Positions 1 through 9,551 of a stretch of DNA of 64,000 nt are shown here, one piece after another. The notes beneath the pieces are model-generated. The model did not search any database, was not told the DNA's origin, and was given only the letters and a program-made list of their open reading frames with translations. This DNA is from Comamonas odontotermitis. GTDB lineage: Bacteria > Pseudomonadota > Gammaproteobacteria > Burkholderiales > Burkholderiaceae_C. Position numbers and translations under genes: made by a program. The stretch's first letter is position 1. The number at the start of each line of letters is the position of its first letter. The stretch lies in NCBI RefSeq assembly GCF_020080045.1, contig NZ_CP083451.1, forward strand, positions 1,116,001 to 1,180,000, read 5' to 3'.

Positions 1-736
1 TGCCGAACCCGTCATCGCGGCTGTCATCGGCGCGGCCGTCGTCCAGCAAGGTGTTGGGTGACGTATCCGGCTGGCCGACATGGTCACGCCCGGCTTGCTG
101 GGCCAGCTTGTCCAGGCCGCTGTTGTCGTTGCCGGGGAGGGCGCTGCCATGGTCCGTGGTGTTGGCGTTGCTGTCCTTGTTCCAGCCATTGCCCGCAGTT
201 TGTTGGCTGCCCAGCAGGTGGCCTAGTCCATTGAACAGCAGCATGCCTCCTGCGACACCGGCAGCTGCTGCGGCGGCGTTGCCAAGAAAACTGCTGCCCA
301 GGTTTGACGCGGGTGATGTGTAAGCGCCAGAGGACGTGGCAGGAGCCTGCGCAAGGGGAGCGCCGATCCGGCGGTCGCGCCAGCCTGGGAGTGCGGAAGG
401 CGCTGCGCCAACCGGCCCAGCAGTTGGCACATCGGCACGTCGGCCAAAGCGGGTGTCCAGGCCAGGCGCGGATGACAGAAAGCTGCCGGATCCGCTGCTG
501 GCGCCAGTGCCAGCGGCGGCCGAGAGCTGGCCTTGCAGCTGTGCAATCTGCTGCTGGGCCTGTTGCAGCGATTGCTGCAGCAGCAGCGTGCGTTGGGTGA
601 GCCAGTAAGCGGCATCCGGTGTTTGCGCGGCCCACTGGCGAATGCTGGCCTCAGCCTGCGCATCCTTGGGCTGGCCGTCCAGTTGGCTCAGTTGTTGAAA
701 CAAACTGCTGATCAGTTGCTGCTCTTGTTCGGTCAT
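1..736 (-). CDS. DUF2076 family protein (3' end beyond window)
   Basis: The reading frame starts at the ATG at 734-736 and stays open to the left edge, so the C-terminus is missing; 245 codons are visible. The N-terminus (MTEQEQQLISSLFQQLSQLD) followed by a Gln-rich coiled segment (LLLQQSLQQAQQQIAQLQGQ), a Ser/Pro/Ala linker, a Gly/Ala-rich hydrophobic stretch (NAAAAAAGVAGGMLLFNGL) and an Asp/Gly-rich tail matches the DUF2076 family, small proteins with a helical N-terminus and an acidic low-complexity end. Their function is not established; a cell-envelope location is only inferred from the single hydrophobic stretch. No partner gene is adjacent. The family call is fairly firm, the role unknown. 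Confidence 0.7.
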   Translation of the reverse strand, partial: MTEQEQQLISSLFQQLSQLDGQPKDAQAEASIRQWAAQTPDAAYWLTQRTLLLQQSLQQAQQQIAQLQGQLSAAAGTGASSGSGSFLSSAPGLDTRFGRRADVPTAGPVGAAPSALPGWRDRRIGAPLAQAPATSSGAYTSPASNLGSSFLGNAAAAAAGVAGGMLLFNGLGHLLGSQQTAGNGWNKDSNANTTDHGSALPGNDNSGLDKLAQQAGRDHVGQPDTSPNTLLDDGRADDSRDDGFG

Positions 737-879
737 GGGGTGAATTCCTTCCAGTCTGCCGAGGAATGAACCGAAGATGGTTGCAGTGTGCGCCGAAACA
801 AGAGCACTTATGTGAAGTTACAGAGGCAGCCGTTGCAGGGTGTAACTCTGCGTCGCAGCCAGAGGCCGTGCATGCGTTC

Positions 880-1782
880 TCAGGCGCGGCGCGATGAGAT
901 CACGATGCCCGCCACAATCAGCAGGAAGGCGATGGCATGGTAGAGGCGCGGTGGCTCCCCCAGAAAGGCTGCGGAGAGCACGGCGGCGAAGAGCGGCGTC
1001 AGATTGGTGAAAAAACCCGCAGCCGTAGGGCCCGCGCGCTGCACACCCACGCCCCAGAAGCGGTAGGCCAGGATGGCCGGGCCGATCACGATATAGGCAA
1101 TGGCGGCCAGCAAGGTGCCGTTCAGTTGCAGGTGGCTTGCGCCCACGGCCCATTCGCCTCCGGCAAACAGGCCCGACCAGACCAGGCCGAAGGCCAGTTG
1201 CGCCATCAACAACTGCGCCCAATGGCTTTTGATGCCTGCCGGCTCCGTGGTGCGCACCAACAGCCAGCTGTAGAGAGACCAGCAGGCCGTGGACAGCAGC
1301 ATGTACAGATCGCCGGGCACCAGCCGCAGTTGGGTCAACTGCTCCCACTGGCCATGGCTGAGCACGATCAGCACGCCGGTGATGGAGAACACTGCTCCCG
1401 CCAGTTGTGGGCGCGTGATGCGGCTGTTGAAGAACAGGGCGCCAAAGGCCATCATCCACAGTGGCATGCTGGCGGCCACCAGCGTTACGTTGATGGGCCC
1501 CGAAGTCTTGAGCGCCAGGTATTGGAAGGCGTTGTAGCAGCCGATGCCCAGAAGGCCGATGACGGACCAGCGCTTCCAGTGCGGCCACAGCGGGCTGTTC
1601 CTGGTCAGAATGCTGCGTGCCAGCGGCAGGATGACGGCAAAGGCAACCAGCCAGCGGATGAAGTTGAGCAACATGGGTGACACCAGATCGTGCACCACCC
1701 GCCCAACCACCGCATTGCCTGCCCACATGAGCGGAGCGGCTGTCAGGAAGAAGATGGTCGATGGCGTCAGTTTTTGTTGCAT
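880..1782 (-). CDS. EamA/DMT superfamily inner-membrane transporter
   Basis: A 300-residue, strongly hydrophobic protein made of two tandem EamA repeats of about five helices each, the usual size and layout of drug/metabolite exporters such as RhtA- or YdcZ-like carriers. The first repeat opens with FFLTAAPLMWAGNAVVGRVV, a typical EamA signature with Trp-Ala-Gly-Asn; the second begins after DLYMLLSTACWSLYSWLL. An in-frame upstream extension to 1893 is possible, but the first 37 residues are not family-like, so the ATG at 1780-1782 is preferred. It is divergent from the quinone oxidoreductase gene with about 150 bp between the starts. The substrate cannot be read from sequence; amino-acid or metabolite export is the usual role. 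Confidence 0.85.
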   Translation of the reverse strand: MQQKLTPSTIFFLTAAPLMWAGNAVVGRVVHDLVSPMLLNFIRWLVAFAVILPLARSILTRNSPLWPHWKRWSVIGLLGIGCYNAFQYLALKTSGPINVTLVAASMPLWMMAFGALFFNSRITRPQLAGAVFSITGVLIVLSHGQWEQLTQLRLVPGDLYMLLSTACWSLYSWLLVRTTEPAGIKSHWAQLLMAQLAFGLVWSGLFAGGEWAVGASHLQLNGTLLAAIAYIVIGPAILAYRFWGVGVQRAGPTAAGFFTNLTPLFAAVLSAAFLGEPPRLYHAIAFLLIVAGIVISSRRA

Positions 1783-1933
1783 CGCGTGACTGTAACTGCT
1801 GCAGACCGCGTTCGAAGTCTCCTCGGGCAGTTGCCTGGTGCGCTGAGGCTTTGAGAAACCTGGGCTGCAGATTTGGCGAAACCATGGCAGCATGACCGTT
1901 CATTTGGCGACAGACAGGCGCAAAGGAGATCCC

Positions 1934-2914
1934 ATGGTTTTGGCAGTACAGATTGAACGCAATGGTGGCCCTGAGGAGATGAAGCTCGTTCAGGTGCAGG
2001 TAGGCGCACCGGGCAAGGGCGAGGTGCGGGTGCGCCACCATGCCATCGGCCTGAACTTCATCGATGTGTACCAGCGCAGCGGCCTGTACCAGCTGCCCCT
2101 GCCTTTGCAATTGGGCATGGAGGGTGCGGGCGTTGTGGAGGCCGTAGGAGAAGGCGTGGACCATTTGAAGGAAGGCGACCGCGTCGCCTATGCCACCAAT
2201 CCGCCGGGCAGCTACAGCGAAGTGCGAGTCATGCCCGCCACCTTTGTCTGCAAGCTGCCCGACGCGATCAGCTTCGAGACCGGCGCTGCCATGATGCTCA
2301 AGGGCATGACGGCGCAGTATCTGCTGAAAAAGGCCAAGCCCGTGGAGGGGCTGAACCCTGGCGATCATGTGCTGTTCCATGCGGCTGCAGGCGGTGTCGG
2401 CCTGATTGCCTGCCAATGGGCGAGAGCGCTGGGCCTGCGCCTGATTGCCACCGCGGGCTCGGAAGAAAAATGCCAGCTGGCGCTCGCCAATGGTGCGGAT
2501 GTTGCTATCAATTACCGCACGGAGGATTTTTCCAAGCGCGTGCACGAGATCACCGGCGGTGAAGGCGTGAAGGTGGTCTACGACTCGGTCGGCAAGGATA
2601 CATGGGAAGGCTCGCTGCAGTGCCTGCGCCGTTTCGGGCTGATGGTGTCGTTCGGCAATGCATCCGGACCCGTGCCGCCGTTTGCACCGGCGGCACTGGC
2701 ACCCAAGAGCCTGTATGTGACGCGCCAGACGCTGTTTGCACACCTCAGCTCGCGCCAGGCCTGTCAGGCCATGGCCGATGATCTGTTCGGCGTGGTGGCT
2801 TCCGGCGAGGTCAAGATTCACATCGAACAGCGCTTTGCGCTGGCTGATGTGCAGGAGGCCCACCGCGCGCTGGAAGCGCGCAAGACGACCGGCTCCAGCA
2901 TACTGCTGCCGTAA
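1934..2914 (+). CDS. qor: NADPH:quinone oxidoreductase (zinc-independent MDR family)
   Basis: A 326-residue medium-chain reductase, the normal length for Qor. The GroES-like domain covers roughly residues 1-130 (HHAIGLNFIDVYQRSGLY), and the Rossmann domain carries the nucleotide loop HAAAGGVGLIACQWARALG near residue 150. The catalytic and structural zinc cysteines of alcohol dehydrogenases are absent, as expected for quinone reductases, which reduce quinones with NADPH. The ATG at 1934 is chosen over an upstream in-frame start at 1892 because AAAGGAGAT lies just before it and the protein then begins exactly where family members do. It is divergent from the EamA transporter gene and monocistronic. 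It probably acts in the cytosol against quinone or carbonyl stress. Confidence 0.88.
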   Translation: MVLAVQIERNGGPEEMKLVQVQVGAPGKGEVRVRHHAIGLNFIDVYQRSGLYQLPLPLQLGMEGAGVVEAVGEGVDHLKEGDRVAYATNPPGSYSEVRVMPATFVCKLPDAISFETGAAMMLKGMTAQYLLKKAKPVEGLNPGDHVLFHAAAGGVGLIACQWARALGLRLIATAGSEEKCQLALANGADVAINYRTEDFSKRVHEITGGEGVKVVYDSVGKDTWEGSLQCLRRFGLMVSFGNASGPVPPFAPAALAPKSLYVTRQTLFAHLSSRQACQAMADDLFGVVASGEVKIHIEQRFALADVQEAHRALEARKTTGSSILLP

Positions 2915-2935
2915 ACACCCTAGGCGTTATAAGAA

Positions 2936-3031
2936 CCATAGCTGGCAGCGCTGTCTGATATTGGGGTTGATGGATAAAATCCATGTAAAGCCAATAAGGT
3001 AAAGCGCTACCAGCTCTCTTTTTTGATAGTT
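2936..3031. repeat. Comamonadaceae-type AT-rich intergenic repeat (inverted pair)
   Basis: Two arms, AGCTGGCAGCGCT at 2940-2952 and AGCGCTACCAGCT at 3003-3015, form a 13-bp inverted repeat with one mismatch. They are followed by CTCTTTTTTGATAG, the AT-rich part shared with other intergenic copies in this window. It fills the gap between qor and the Nudix gene and reaches the Nudix start codon. Confidence 0.6.
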
Positions 3032-3034
3032 TTC

Positions 3035-3886
3035 ATGCCAGCCATTCTCTCCGCCCTCTTTGCTTCAGAGCCGCCAGCGTGGCTTGCTACAGCACAAGCT
3101 GCCATGCAGCAGCCAGCGCGCAAGCCGCGCATTCCGCTGTGGGTCAATGGCCAGGCAGTGGGTTCGCTGGTGGAGCACTTTCTGCTGGAGACCGGTATTG
3201 CAGGCAGACTGGGAGGCGACAGTCTGTTGTCCAAGGAGGAGCGCGCAGGCGTGGCGGTGTGGCTGCTGGAGTCTCCCACCCAGGACGCCACCCGGTTGAT
3301 GAACCGGTTGGCCGATGCGCTGCGCGATGTGGGCCGCAATGGCCCATGGCGCAATGAACAACTGGCCGTGCAGGCCGTTGATGGCCGCCGCATTGGAACG
3401 GTGGAGCGCGGTGCAGTGCGCGTGCTGGGTATCGCGACGCAGGCCGTGCATCTGGTGGGCGTCAGCCCCGATGGCCGATTGTGGGTGCAGCAGCGGGCGG
3501 CAGACAAGGCCAGCTATCCGCTGCACTGGGATACCCTGATGGGCGGTATGGTGTCCGCACAGGATACGCTGGAGCAGGCGCTGGAGCGCGAAACCTGGGA
3601 AGAAGCAGGGTTGCGCACCGCGGAGCTGGCCGATATGCGCTGGGGCGGTGTTCTGCATTTTCGCCAGCCGGGCATGGATGGCGGTGACGACATCAGCTAC
3701 ATGCACGAAGACATTCACTGGTATGCGGCTACCGTGCCCCAGGGCATGGCGCCGCAGAACCAGGATGGAGAGGTTGCGCAGTTTGCCCCCTGGTCGGCAG
3801 ACGAGGTGCAGCAGCACTTGGCGCAAGGCCAATTTACCCCCGAGGCCAGCCTGGTATGGGCAGGCTATGCGGGATGGATGAAGTAG
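3035..3886 (+). CDS. DUF4743 domain-containing Nudix hydrolase
   Basis: A 283-residue protein with an N-terminal DUF4743-like region (about 1-130) and a C-terminal Nudix domain. The Nudix box is complete: GGMV-x4-TLEQAL-ERETWEEAGL, matching GX5EX7REUXEEXGU. This architecture is shared with the yeast YJR142W and plant proteins related to thiamine pyrophosphokinase, reported to hydrolyse damaged (oxidised) thiamine diphosphates; a similar clean-up role is plausible here but not shown by sequence. The ATG at 3035 is preferred over a TTG at 3023. No good Shine-Dalgarno is visible because an intergenic repeat occupies the upstream region. The next gene starts 15 bp downstream on the same strand, so the two are probably co-transcribed. 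Confidence 0.82.
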   Translation: MPAILSALFASEPPAWLATAQAAMQQPARKPRIPLWVNGQAVGSLVEHFLLETGIAGRLGGDSLLSKEERAGVAVWLLESPTQDATRLMNRLADALRDVGRNGPWRNEQLAVQAVDGRRIGTVERGAVRVLGIATQAVHLVGVSPDGRLWVQQRAADKASYPLHWDTLMGGMVSAQDTLEQALERETWEEAGLRTAELADMRWGGVLHFRQPGMDGGDDISYMHEDIHWYAATVPQGMAPQNQDGEVAQFAPWSADEVQQHLAQGQFTPEASLVWAGYAGWMK

Positions 3887-3901
3887 CAACAGAGGATGGT
3901 C

Positions 3902-5179
3902 ATGGCAGAGCAGGCAGGTGCGGGAGGCGCAAACGTGGTGCGCCCCAAGGAAGCGGTAGTAGTGGGCGCGGGCGTGGTGGGTGTGGCAACTGCGCTGGCG
4001 CTGCAAAGCTATGGCGTGGCCGTCACCCTGGTCGACCGTGGAGAGCCCGGCATGGAGTGCAGCTACGGCAACTCGGGCGCGATCAGCCCGGGCTCGGTGG
4101 CGCCGCTCGCCTTGCCCGGCATCTTGAAGACCGTGCCCGGCATGCTGCTGGACCAGGATGGCCCTTTATCCATTGCATGGAAGCATTTCCCCAAGGCGGC
4201 GTCGTGGCTGGTGGCCTTTGCGCAATCGGCCGAGCCCAAGCGTGTGGCGGCGGCTGCAGCGCGGCTCAACGACCTGTACCACGGCGCGGTTGATGCCCAC
4301 GAAACCTTGGCGCAGCGCTTGGGCGTGCCGGAGCTGTTCATTCGCCATGGCCATCTGCACCTCTACCGCGATGCAGTGGCTGCAGAGAAGGACGCCATGG
4401 GCTGGAAGCTGCGCGAGCAATACGGCTACCAGGTCGAACAGCTGGACCGCGCCGGAATTGAAGCGCTGGAGCCCCATGCTCCCCCTGGCTATGGCCATGG
4501 CCGTTTTCTGGCTGACCACGGCACCATCCTGAACCCCTTGCGCTATGTACAGGCCATGGCGGATGCCTTTGTCCGGCGTGGCGGCACCTTGGTGCGTGCC
4601 GAAGTGCGCGCGCTCCACATTACCCCCGATGGCTGGTCGGTGAAAACCGGAGAGGCGGCACTGGACAAGCAACGCTGGACGCAGGTGGTTGTGGCGGCGG
4701 GCGTCTGGGCTCCGCAATTGCTGCGGCCGCTGGGCATGTTGCTGCCGGTGGAATCGCAGCGTGGCTACCACGCGCAGTTTGCGGGTGCCCAGCATCTGGT
4801 GGGCCGTACCGTGGTGCTGGCCGATAAGAAGGTGTTCATTGCACCCATGGAGGGCGGCCTGCGTGTCGGGGGCACGGTCGAGATTGCAGGCCTGAAGGCG
4901 CCGCCCAATCCGCGCCGCGCAGCGGGTATCGAACGTATCGCGCGCGAGGCATTCCCGGCCCTGGCGCAACACCAGGCCCAGCACTGGATGGGGCACCGGC
5001 CTTGCCTGCCGGGCTCAGTGCCGGTGGTGGGCCACATCGACACCATCCCCGGTCTGTGGCTTGCCGTGGGTCACGGCCATCTGGGGCTGACCGGATCGCT
5101 GCCCACGGCACAGCGCATTGCCACTGGCATGTGCGGTCCGCAGGCGCTGCCGTTCTGGCAACTGCGCACGGCAGGCTAG
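3902..5179 (+). CDS. D-amino-acid dehydrogenase family FAD oxidoreductase (DadA-like)
   Basis: A 425-residue flavoprotein of the DAO/DadA superfamily. The N-terminal dinucleotide-binding motif VVVGAGVVGVATALALQSYG is followed by the acidic ribose-binding segment TLVDRGEPG and by CSYGNSGAISPGSVAPLALP, characteristic of the DadA small-subunit family. The C-terminus has VGHGHLGLTGSLPTAQ, the conserved FAD-contacting end. These enzymes deaminate D-amino acids and pass electrons to the respiratory chain. The ATG at 3902 has AGAGG six bases upstream; an ATG at 3896 would abut that element. It follows the Nudix gene closely. Without an alanine racemase neighbour the substrate (D-alanine or another D-amino acid) is uncertain. 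Confidence 0.8.
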   Translation: MAEQAGAGGANVVRPKEAVVVGAGVVGVATALALQSYGVAVTLVDRGEPGMECSYGNSGAISPGSVAPLALPGILKTVPGMLLDQDGPLSIAWKHFPKAASWLVAFAQSAEPKRVAAAAARLNDLYHGAVDAHETLAQRLGVPELFIRHGHLHLYRDAVAAEKDAMGWKLREQYGYQVEQLDRAGIEALEPHAPPGYGHGRFLADHGTILNPLRYVQAMADAFVRRGGTLVRAEVRALHITPDGWSVKTGEAALDKQRWTQVVVAAGVWAPQLLRPLGMLLPVESQRGYHAQFAGAQHLVGRTVVLADKKVFIAPMEGGLRVGGTVEIAGLKAPPNPRRAAGIERIAREAFPALAQHQAQHWMGHRPCLPGSVPVVGHIDTIPGLWLAVGHGHLGLTGSLPTAQRIATGMCGPQALPFWQLRTAG

Positions 5180-5227
5180 CGGTTGCTGCGCCACCGAAGA
5201 CCTGCATGCCCGCGCAGTGCTTTTGGC

Positions 5228-5276
5228 CGGTGGCGCTTCGAGGTTTGGCGCTTTTAACTATATTTTCAATAGCAAA
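5228..5276. repeat. degenerate intergenic repeat (GGCGCTTTTAACTATATTTTCAATAGC type)
   Basis: The segment reads, on the opposite strand, GCTATTGAAAATATAGTT then AAAAGCGCC, the same order of AT-rich and GGCGC parts seen in other intergenic copies. It lies immediately before a terminator. Confidence 0.4.
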
Positions 5277-5280
5277 ATAA

Positions 5281-5318
5281 AAACCCCCTGCCACCGATTC
5301 GGCTGCAGGGGGTTTTGC
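5281..5318. terminator. bidirectional rho-independent terminator
   Basis: The stem CCCCCTGC / GCAGGGGG (about 5284-5315) is flanked by AAAA on the left and TTTT on the right. It sits between the convergent dadA-like gene (+) and maeB (-) and can terminate both. Confidence 0.85.
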
Positions 5319-5344
5319 GCAGGGCGGGTGCCCGGGTTATGGCA

Positions 5345-7669
5345 TCAGGCGTTCGCGCGGCGCGCAGCGGCGCTGGCAACGGCCAGGGCTGTCATGTTGA
5401 TCACGCGGCGCACGGTGGAGGCCGGTGTCAGGATGTAGGCCGTAGCAGCCGTGCCCATCAGGATCGGGCCGACGGTAACGCCACCGCTGGTCGTGGTCTT
5501 GAGTACGTTGTACAGAATGTTGGCCGCATCCAGGTTGGGGCAGACCAGCACATTGGCTTCACCCTTGAGCGTGGAGTCTGCCGATTCCATGTAGCGGTCG
5601 CGGATGGCGGGCTCCAGCGCAGCGTCGCCGTGCAGTTCACCATCACACTCGATGCCGGGGTGGCGGGCGACGAAGATGTCGCGCGCTTCGCGCATCTTGC
5701 GGGCCGAGGCACGCTTGGACGAACCGTAGGTGGAGTGCGAGAGGAAGGCCACCTTGGGCGGAATGCCAAAGCGTTGCACTTCCTGCACCGAAGCCCAGGC
5801 GATGTCGGCCAACTCTTCAGCGGTCGGGTTTTCGTTCACGTAGGTGTCGGCGATGAACAGCGAACCGTTCTGCTCGGTCATCAGCGCGTTCAGGGCTGCG
5901 TACTGCTTTTCGCCTTCTGCGCGGCCGATGATGTTGTGGATACGCTCCAGATGGGTTTCGTAGGTACCCACCAGGCCGCAGATCATGGCGTCGGCGTCGC
6001 CCAGCTTGACCATCAGCGCTGCAATGATGGTGTTGGAGCGGCGCACCACCGCCTTGGCCACTTCGGCAGTCACGCCGTTGCGCTTCATCAGCTGGTGGTA
6101 AGCCTCCCAGTACTGGCGGAAGCGTGGATCATCTTCTGGGTTGACGATTTCCACGTCCTTGCCGGGCTGCATGCGCAGGCCAGCCTTGGCGATGCGTGCT
6201 GCAATCACGGCGGGGCGGCCCACCAGAATGGGGCGGGCAATGCCGTCGTCGATGACGATCTGAGCGGCACGCAGCGCGCGCTCATCTTCACCGTCGGCGT
6301 AGGCCACTCGCTTCTGGGCGTCCGGCAGGGCCTTGGCGGCTGTGATGACAGGGCGCATCAGCATGCCGGTCTGGTAGACGAAGCGGGTCAGGTGTTCCTT
6401 GTACGCTTCCATGTCGGTGATGGGGCGCGTGGCAACACCGGATTCCACTGCAGCCTGGGCTACGGCGGGCGCGATCTTCAGGATCAGGCGCGAATCGAAT
6501 GGCGTAGGAATGAGGTAGTCCGGGCCAAAGGTCAGTTCCTTGCCGGAGTAGGCGGCGGCCACTTCTTCGCTGATGTCGGCCTTGGCCAGCTCGGCAATCT
6601 GGCGCACGCAGGCGAGCTTCATGGCTTCGGTGATCTTGGTGGCGCCGCAGTCGAGCGCGCCACGGAAGATGTAAGGGAAGCACAGCACGTTGTTGACCTG
6701 GTTCGGATAGTCCGAACGGCCCGTGGCGATGATGCAGTCGGGGCGGATGGCCTTGGCCAGCTCTGGACGGATTTCCGGCTCGGGATTGGCCAGCGCCAGG
6801 ATGATGGGCTTGTCGGCCATGGTCTTGACCATGTCGGCCGTCAGCACGCCGGGAGCCGAGCAACCGAGGAACACGTCGGCGCCATCGACCACGTCGGCCA
6901 GCGTGCGTGCTTCGGTGTTTTGCGCGTAGCGGGCCTTGGACGCATCGAGGCCACCAGGGCGGCCTTCGTAGATCACGCCCTTGGAGTCCACCATGTAGAT
7001 GTTCTCGCGCTTGACGCCCAGGCCCACCATCACGTCCACGCAGGCAATGGCTGCAGCGCCCGCGCCCGATACGGCAATCTTGACGGCGCCAATGGCCTTG
7101 CCCACCAGCTCCAGGCCATTGAGCAATGCCGCGCTGGAGATGATGGCGGTGCCGTGCTGGTCGTCATGGAACACCGGAATGTTCATGCGCTTGGACAGCT
7201 CCTGCTCGATGTAGAAGCACTCGGGCGCCTTGATGTCTTCCAGGTTGATGCCGCCCAGCGTGGGCTCCAGTGCTGCAACGATTTCGATGATCTTGTCAGG
7301 GTCGCGTGCGTCCAGTTCGATGTCGAACACATCGACGCCGGCGAACTTCTTGAACAGGCAGCCCTTGCCCTCCATCACCGGCTTGCCGGCCAGCGGGCCG
7401 ATGTCGCCCAGGCCCAGCACGGCGGTGCCGTTGGTGATCACGCCCACCAGGTTGCCGCGCGAGGTGTAATCGAACGCCTTGCTGGGGTCGGCCTGGATGT
7501 CGAGGCAGGGGTAGGCCACGCCTGGCGAATAGGCCAGCGACAGATCACGCTGGTTGGACAATGGCTTGGTGGGGGTGACCGAAATCTTGCCTCTGCTGGG
7601 GCTGCGGTGGTATTCGCGAGCCGCATCGCGGAGAGCCTGTTCGGCGGCGGAAAGTGGTTGCTGTGCCAT
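5345..7669 (-). CDS. maeB: NADP-dependent malic enzyme, MaeB hybrid type
   Basis: A 774-residue protein of the usual length for the hybrid malic enzymes of proteobacteria. The N-terminal half is a malic enzyme (oxidative decarboxylation of malate to pyruvate and CO2 with NADP): [16 protein letters not shown] holds the catalytic Tyr, [19 protein letters not shown] the catalytic Lys, [13 protein letters not shown] the metal-binding acids, and [16 protein letters not shown] the dinucleotide loop. The C-terminal half (about 430-774) is a phosphotransacetylase-like domain ([18 protein letters not shown] near the end) generally thought to be regulatory. The start at 7669 has AGGA upstream. It is monocistronic and convergent with the dadA-like gene. 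It supplies pyruvate and NADPH during growth on C4 acids or amino acids. Confidence 0.95.
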   Translation of the reverse strand: MAQQPLSAAEQALRDAAREYHRSPSRGKISVTPTKPLSNQRDLSLAYSPGVAYPCLDIQADPSKAFDYTSRGNLVGVITNGTAVLGLGDIGPLAGKPVMEGKGCLFKKFAGVDVFDIELDARDPDKIIEIVAALEPTLGGINLEDIKAPECFYIEQELSKRMNIPVFHDDQHGTAIISSAALLNGLELVGKAIGAVKIAVSGAGAAAIACVDVMVGLGVKRENIYMVDSKGVIYEGRPGGLDASKARYAQNTEARTLADVVDGADVFLGCSAPGVLTADMVKTMADKPIILALANPEPEIRPELAKAIRPDCIIATGRSDYPNQVNNVLCFPYIFRGALDCGATKITEAMKLACVRQIAELAKADISEEVAAAYSGKELTFGPDYLIPTPFDSRLILKIAPAVAQAAVESGVATRPITDMEAYKEHLTRFVYQTGMLMRPVITAAKALPDAQKRVAYADGEDERALRAAQIVIDDGIARPILVGRPAVIAARIAKAGLRMQPGKDVEIVNPEDDPRFRQYWEAYHQLMKRNGVTAEVAKAVVRRSNTIIAALMVKLGDADAMICGLVGTYETHLERIHNIIGRAEGEKQYAALNALMTEQNGSLFIADTYVNENPTAEELADIAWASVQEVQRFGIPPKVAFLSHSTYGSSKRASARKMREARDIFVARHPGIECDGELHGDAALEPAIRDRYMESADSTLKGEANVLVCPNLDAANILYNVLKTTTSGGVTVGPILMGTAATAYILTPASTVRRVINMTALAVASAAARRANA

Positions 7670-7767
7670 AGATCAATCCTGTAAATGTCAACTGCATCAT
7701 AAATGCGTCGACCCACTCCATTTTGGTAGTGGGTCTCAATTTCAATGCTGCAGCGCAGCAAGTGTTG

Positions 7768-9255
7768 TTAGTGAGCGTCCGCCTGCCGAGCGGCCTGCAC
7801 AATGGCGGCCTCGTCGTGTTTGGCACCGTTGAAGAACACGTTCAGTGCCACGGCGCAGATGGATGCCAGCAGAATGCCCGATTCGATCAGCGGGTGAATG
7901 GCGTGCGGCATCCATTGGCGAAAGCTCGGTGCAATCAGCGGGATCATGCCCACGCCAATGGACACGGCGACAATCATGCCGTTGTAGCGGTTGTTGCGGA
8001 AATCCACATTGCCCAGAATGCGGATGCCCGTGGCGGCCACCATGCCAAACATCACCAGGCCCGCGCCGCCCAGCACCATGGTGGGCAGCGATTCCACCAG
8101 GGCCCCCAGTTTGGGCAGCACGCCCAGAATGATCAGGATGAAGCCGCCAGCCACGCAGACGAAGCGGCTCTGGATGCCGGTGACTGCCACCAGACCCACA
8201 TTCTGCGAGAAGCTGGTATAGGGAAAGGTGTTGAAGATGCCGCCCAGCAGGGTGCCCAGGCCATCGGTGCGCAGGCCGCGCGTCAGGTCATCCGGCGTCA
8301 CTTCCTTGCTCGTCATGTCTCCCAGCGCGAGGAACATGCCAACCGATTCGATCATCACGACGATCATCACCAAGGTCATGGTCAGGATCAGGATCGGATC
8401 GAACACGGGTGCTGCAATCTCGAACGGCATCACGAAATCGAACCATTCGGCCTGTGCCACCTTTTCATAGGTCATGAAACCCATCGCCGTGGCGATGATG
8501 GCGCCGATCACGATGCCAGCCAGCACGGCCACATTGGCCAGAAAGCCTTTGGCGAACTTGGTGATCAACAGGATGGATGCCAGCACGATGCCCGAAATGG
8601 CCACGCCGCTGAGGTCTGCGTACTTGGGGTTGGGAATGGACGGCAGGATGCTCATGCCCTTTGGAATGGGTGGCAGCGAAGAGCCTGGTGCGCCGGCCAT
8701 GGCCTGGGCCTCTTGCAACCACTTGGCGTATTCGGGGTTGACGACATTGGGCGCGGTCGGCCCTACTGGGTTGCCGAAGATCCAGTTGATGCCCACGCGC
8801 ATCAAGCTGATACCGATGACCGTGATGATGGTGCCGGTGACGACAGGTGGAAAGAACCGCAGCATGCGGCTGACAAACGGGGCTATGGCAATCGATATCA
8901 CCCCGGCCCCAATGACCGAGCCAAAAATCAACCCCGCCCCATAGGTGCCGCCCGTGGTCTGCGCCATGGAAATCATCGGCGCTACGCTGGCAAAGGTCAC
9001 GCCCATCATCACCGGCAGCTTGATGCCGAACCAGCGCGTCGCGCCCCAGGCCTGGATCAGGGTGACCAGGCCGCAGACAAACAGATCGGCGGAGATGAGC
9101 TTGGCGATCTGGTGGTGGTCCAGGTTCAATGCCCGGCCCACGATCAGCGGCACCGCGACCGCACCCGCATACATGACCAATACATGCTGCAAACCAAGTG
9201 CCGTCAACCGCCCCAACGGCAGTACTTCGTCCACAGGGTGTTTGTTAGATTGCAT
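7768..9255 (-). CDS. NCS2 family nucleobase permease (xanthine/urate type)
   Basis: A 495-residue polytopic inner-membrane symporter of the nucleobase:cation symporter-2 (NAT) family. The substrate-site motifs are intact: IESVGMFLALGDMTSKEV with the TM8 Glu, and NTFPYTSFSQNVGLVAVTG with the QNxG signature of TM10. The family imports xanthine, urate or uracil by proton symport; the neighbouring urate and allantoin genes argue for urate or xanthine. The ATG at 9253-9255 has AGGAG upstream (minus strand, ATAGGAGCGAAAGA), which decides it over an in-frame start at 9330. A GTGTATACAC palindrome at 9321-9330 lies about 65 bp upstream and matches the GntR-uraH operator, so expression is probably purine-induced. 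Confidence 0.9.
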   Translation of the reverse strand: MQSNKHPVDEVLPLGRLTALGLQHVLVMYAGAVAVPLIVGRALNLDHHQIAKLISADLFVCGLVTLIQAWGATRWFGIKLPVMMGVTFASVAPMISMAQTTGGTYGAGLIFGSVIGAGVISIAIAPFVSRMLRFFPPVVTGTIITVIGISLMRVGINWIFGNPVGPTAPNVVNPEYAKWLQEAQAMAGAPGSSLPPIPKGMSILPSIPNPKYADLSGVAISGIVLASILLITKFAKGFLANVAVLAGIVIGAIIATAMGFMTYEKVAQAEWFDFVMPFEIAAPVFDPILILTMTLVMIVVMIESVGMFLALGDMTSKEVTPDDLTRGLRTDGLGTLLGGIFNTFPYTSFSQNVGLVAVTGIQSRFVCVAGGFILIILGVLPKLGALVESLPTMVLGGAGLVMFGMVAATGIRILGNVDFRNNRYNGMIVAVSIGVGMIPLIAPSFRQWMPHAIHPLIESGILLASICAVALNVFFNGAKHDEAAIVQAARQADAH

Positions 9256-9315
9256 TCTTTCGCTCCTATCACGAAAAATCTTGTACAGCTGGATTGCGGT
9301 ACGGCGAATCCATAC

Positions 9316-9335
9316 AAAAAGTGTATACACATTCG
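9316..9335. promoter_or_regulatory. candidate GntR operator upstream of the NCS2 permease
   Basis: Contains AGTGTATACACA (9320-9331) with a perfect 10-bp palindrome GTGTATACAC at 9321-9330, preceded by CAAAAA. The same core is found between gntR and uraH and, with two changes, upstream of puuD. Confidence 0.65.
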
Positions 9336-9458
9336 GCGTGCAAGCGACTTGCTGATTACCCTGAAACTGCCCGGAACCTGTTCAGTCGGTGACAATTTTC
9401 TTGCTATTGAATCAGGAGCTTGCATGCGGACAGTGCATGCGCTGGAAGACGAAAGAAT

Positions 9459-9482
9459 GCAAAAAGCCTCCCGAAGGAGGCA
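9459..9482 (-). terminator. rho-independent terminator of the gntR-puuE-uraD/allC-M20 operon
   Basis: On the minus strand GCCTCC-TTCG-GGAGGC is followed by TTTTTG. The stem is 9466-9471 with 9476-9481, and the U tract corresponds to A residues 9461-9465. It lies about 70 bp beyond the stop of the M20 gene. Confidence 0.85.
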
Positions 9483-9551
9483 TTGCGAGAAGGCGATGCG
9501 CGGGGGATAGCTGCGCTCAGGCAGCGTTCGCGGCTACTTTCGCAGCCATCG

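Noticed and set aside
818-2863. A long minus-strand frame covering qor and the EamA gene
   Set aside because: It runs antisense through qor and then out of frame through the EamA gene; no domain is recognisable.
5315-7684. A 789-codon open frame on the plus strand opposite maeB
   Set aside because: It is an antisense shadow of a clear malic enzyme gene; the translation is His/Gly/Val-rich without any family motif, as expected from high-GC codon bias.
7711-7734. Hairpin ACCCACT...AGTGGGT upstream of maeB as a terminator of the permease or a riboswitch
   Set aside because: No U tract on either strand and no known aptamer features; probably incidental.
7723-9510. A 595-codon plus-strand frame opposite the NCS2 permease
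   Set aside because: His/Asp/Gln-rich shadow translation of a membrane protein gene.
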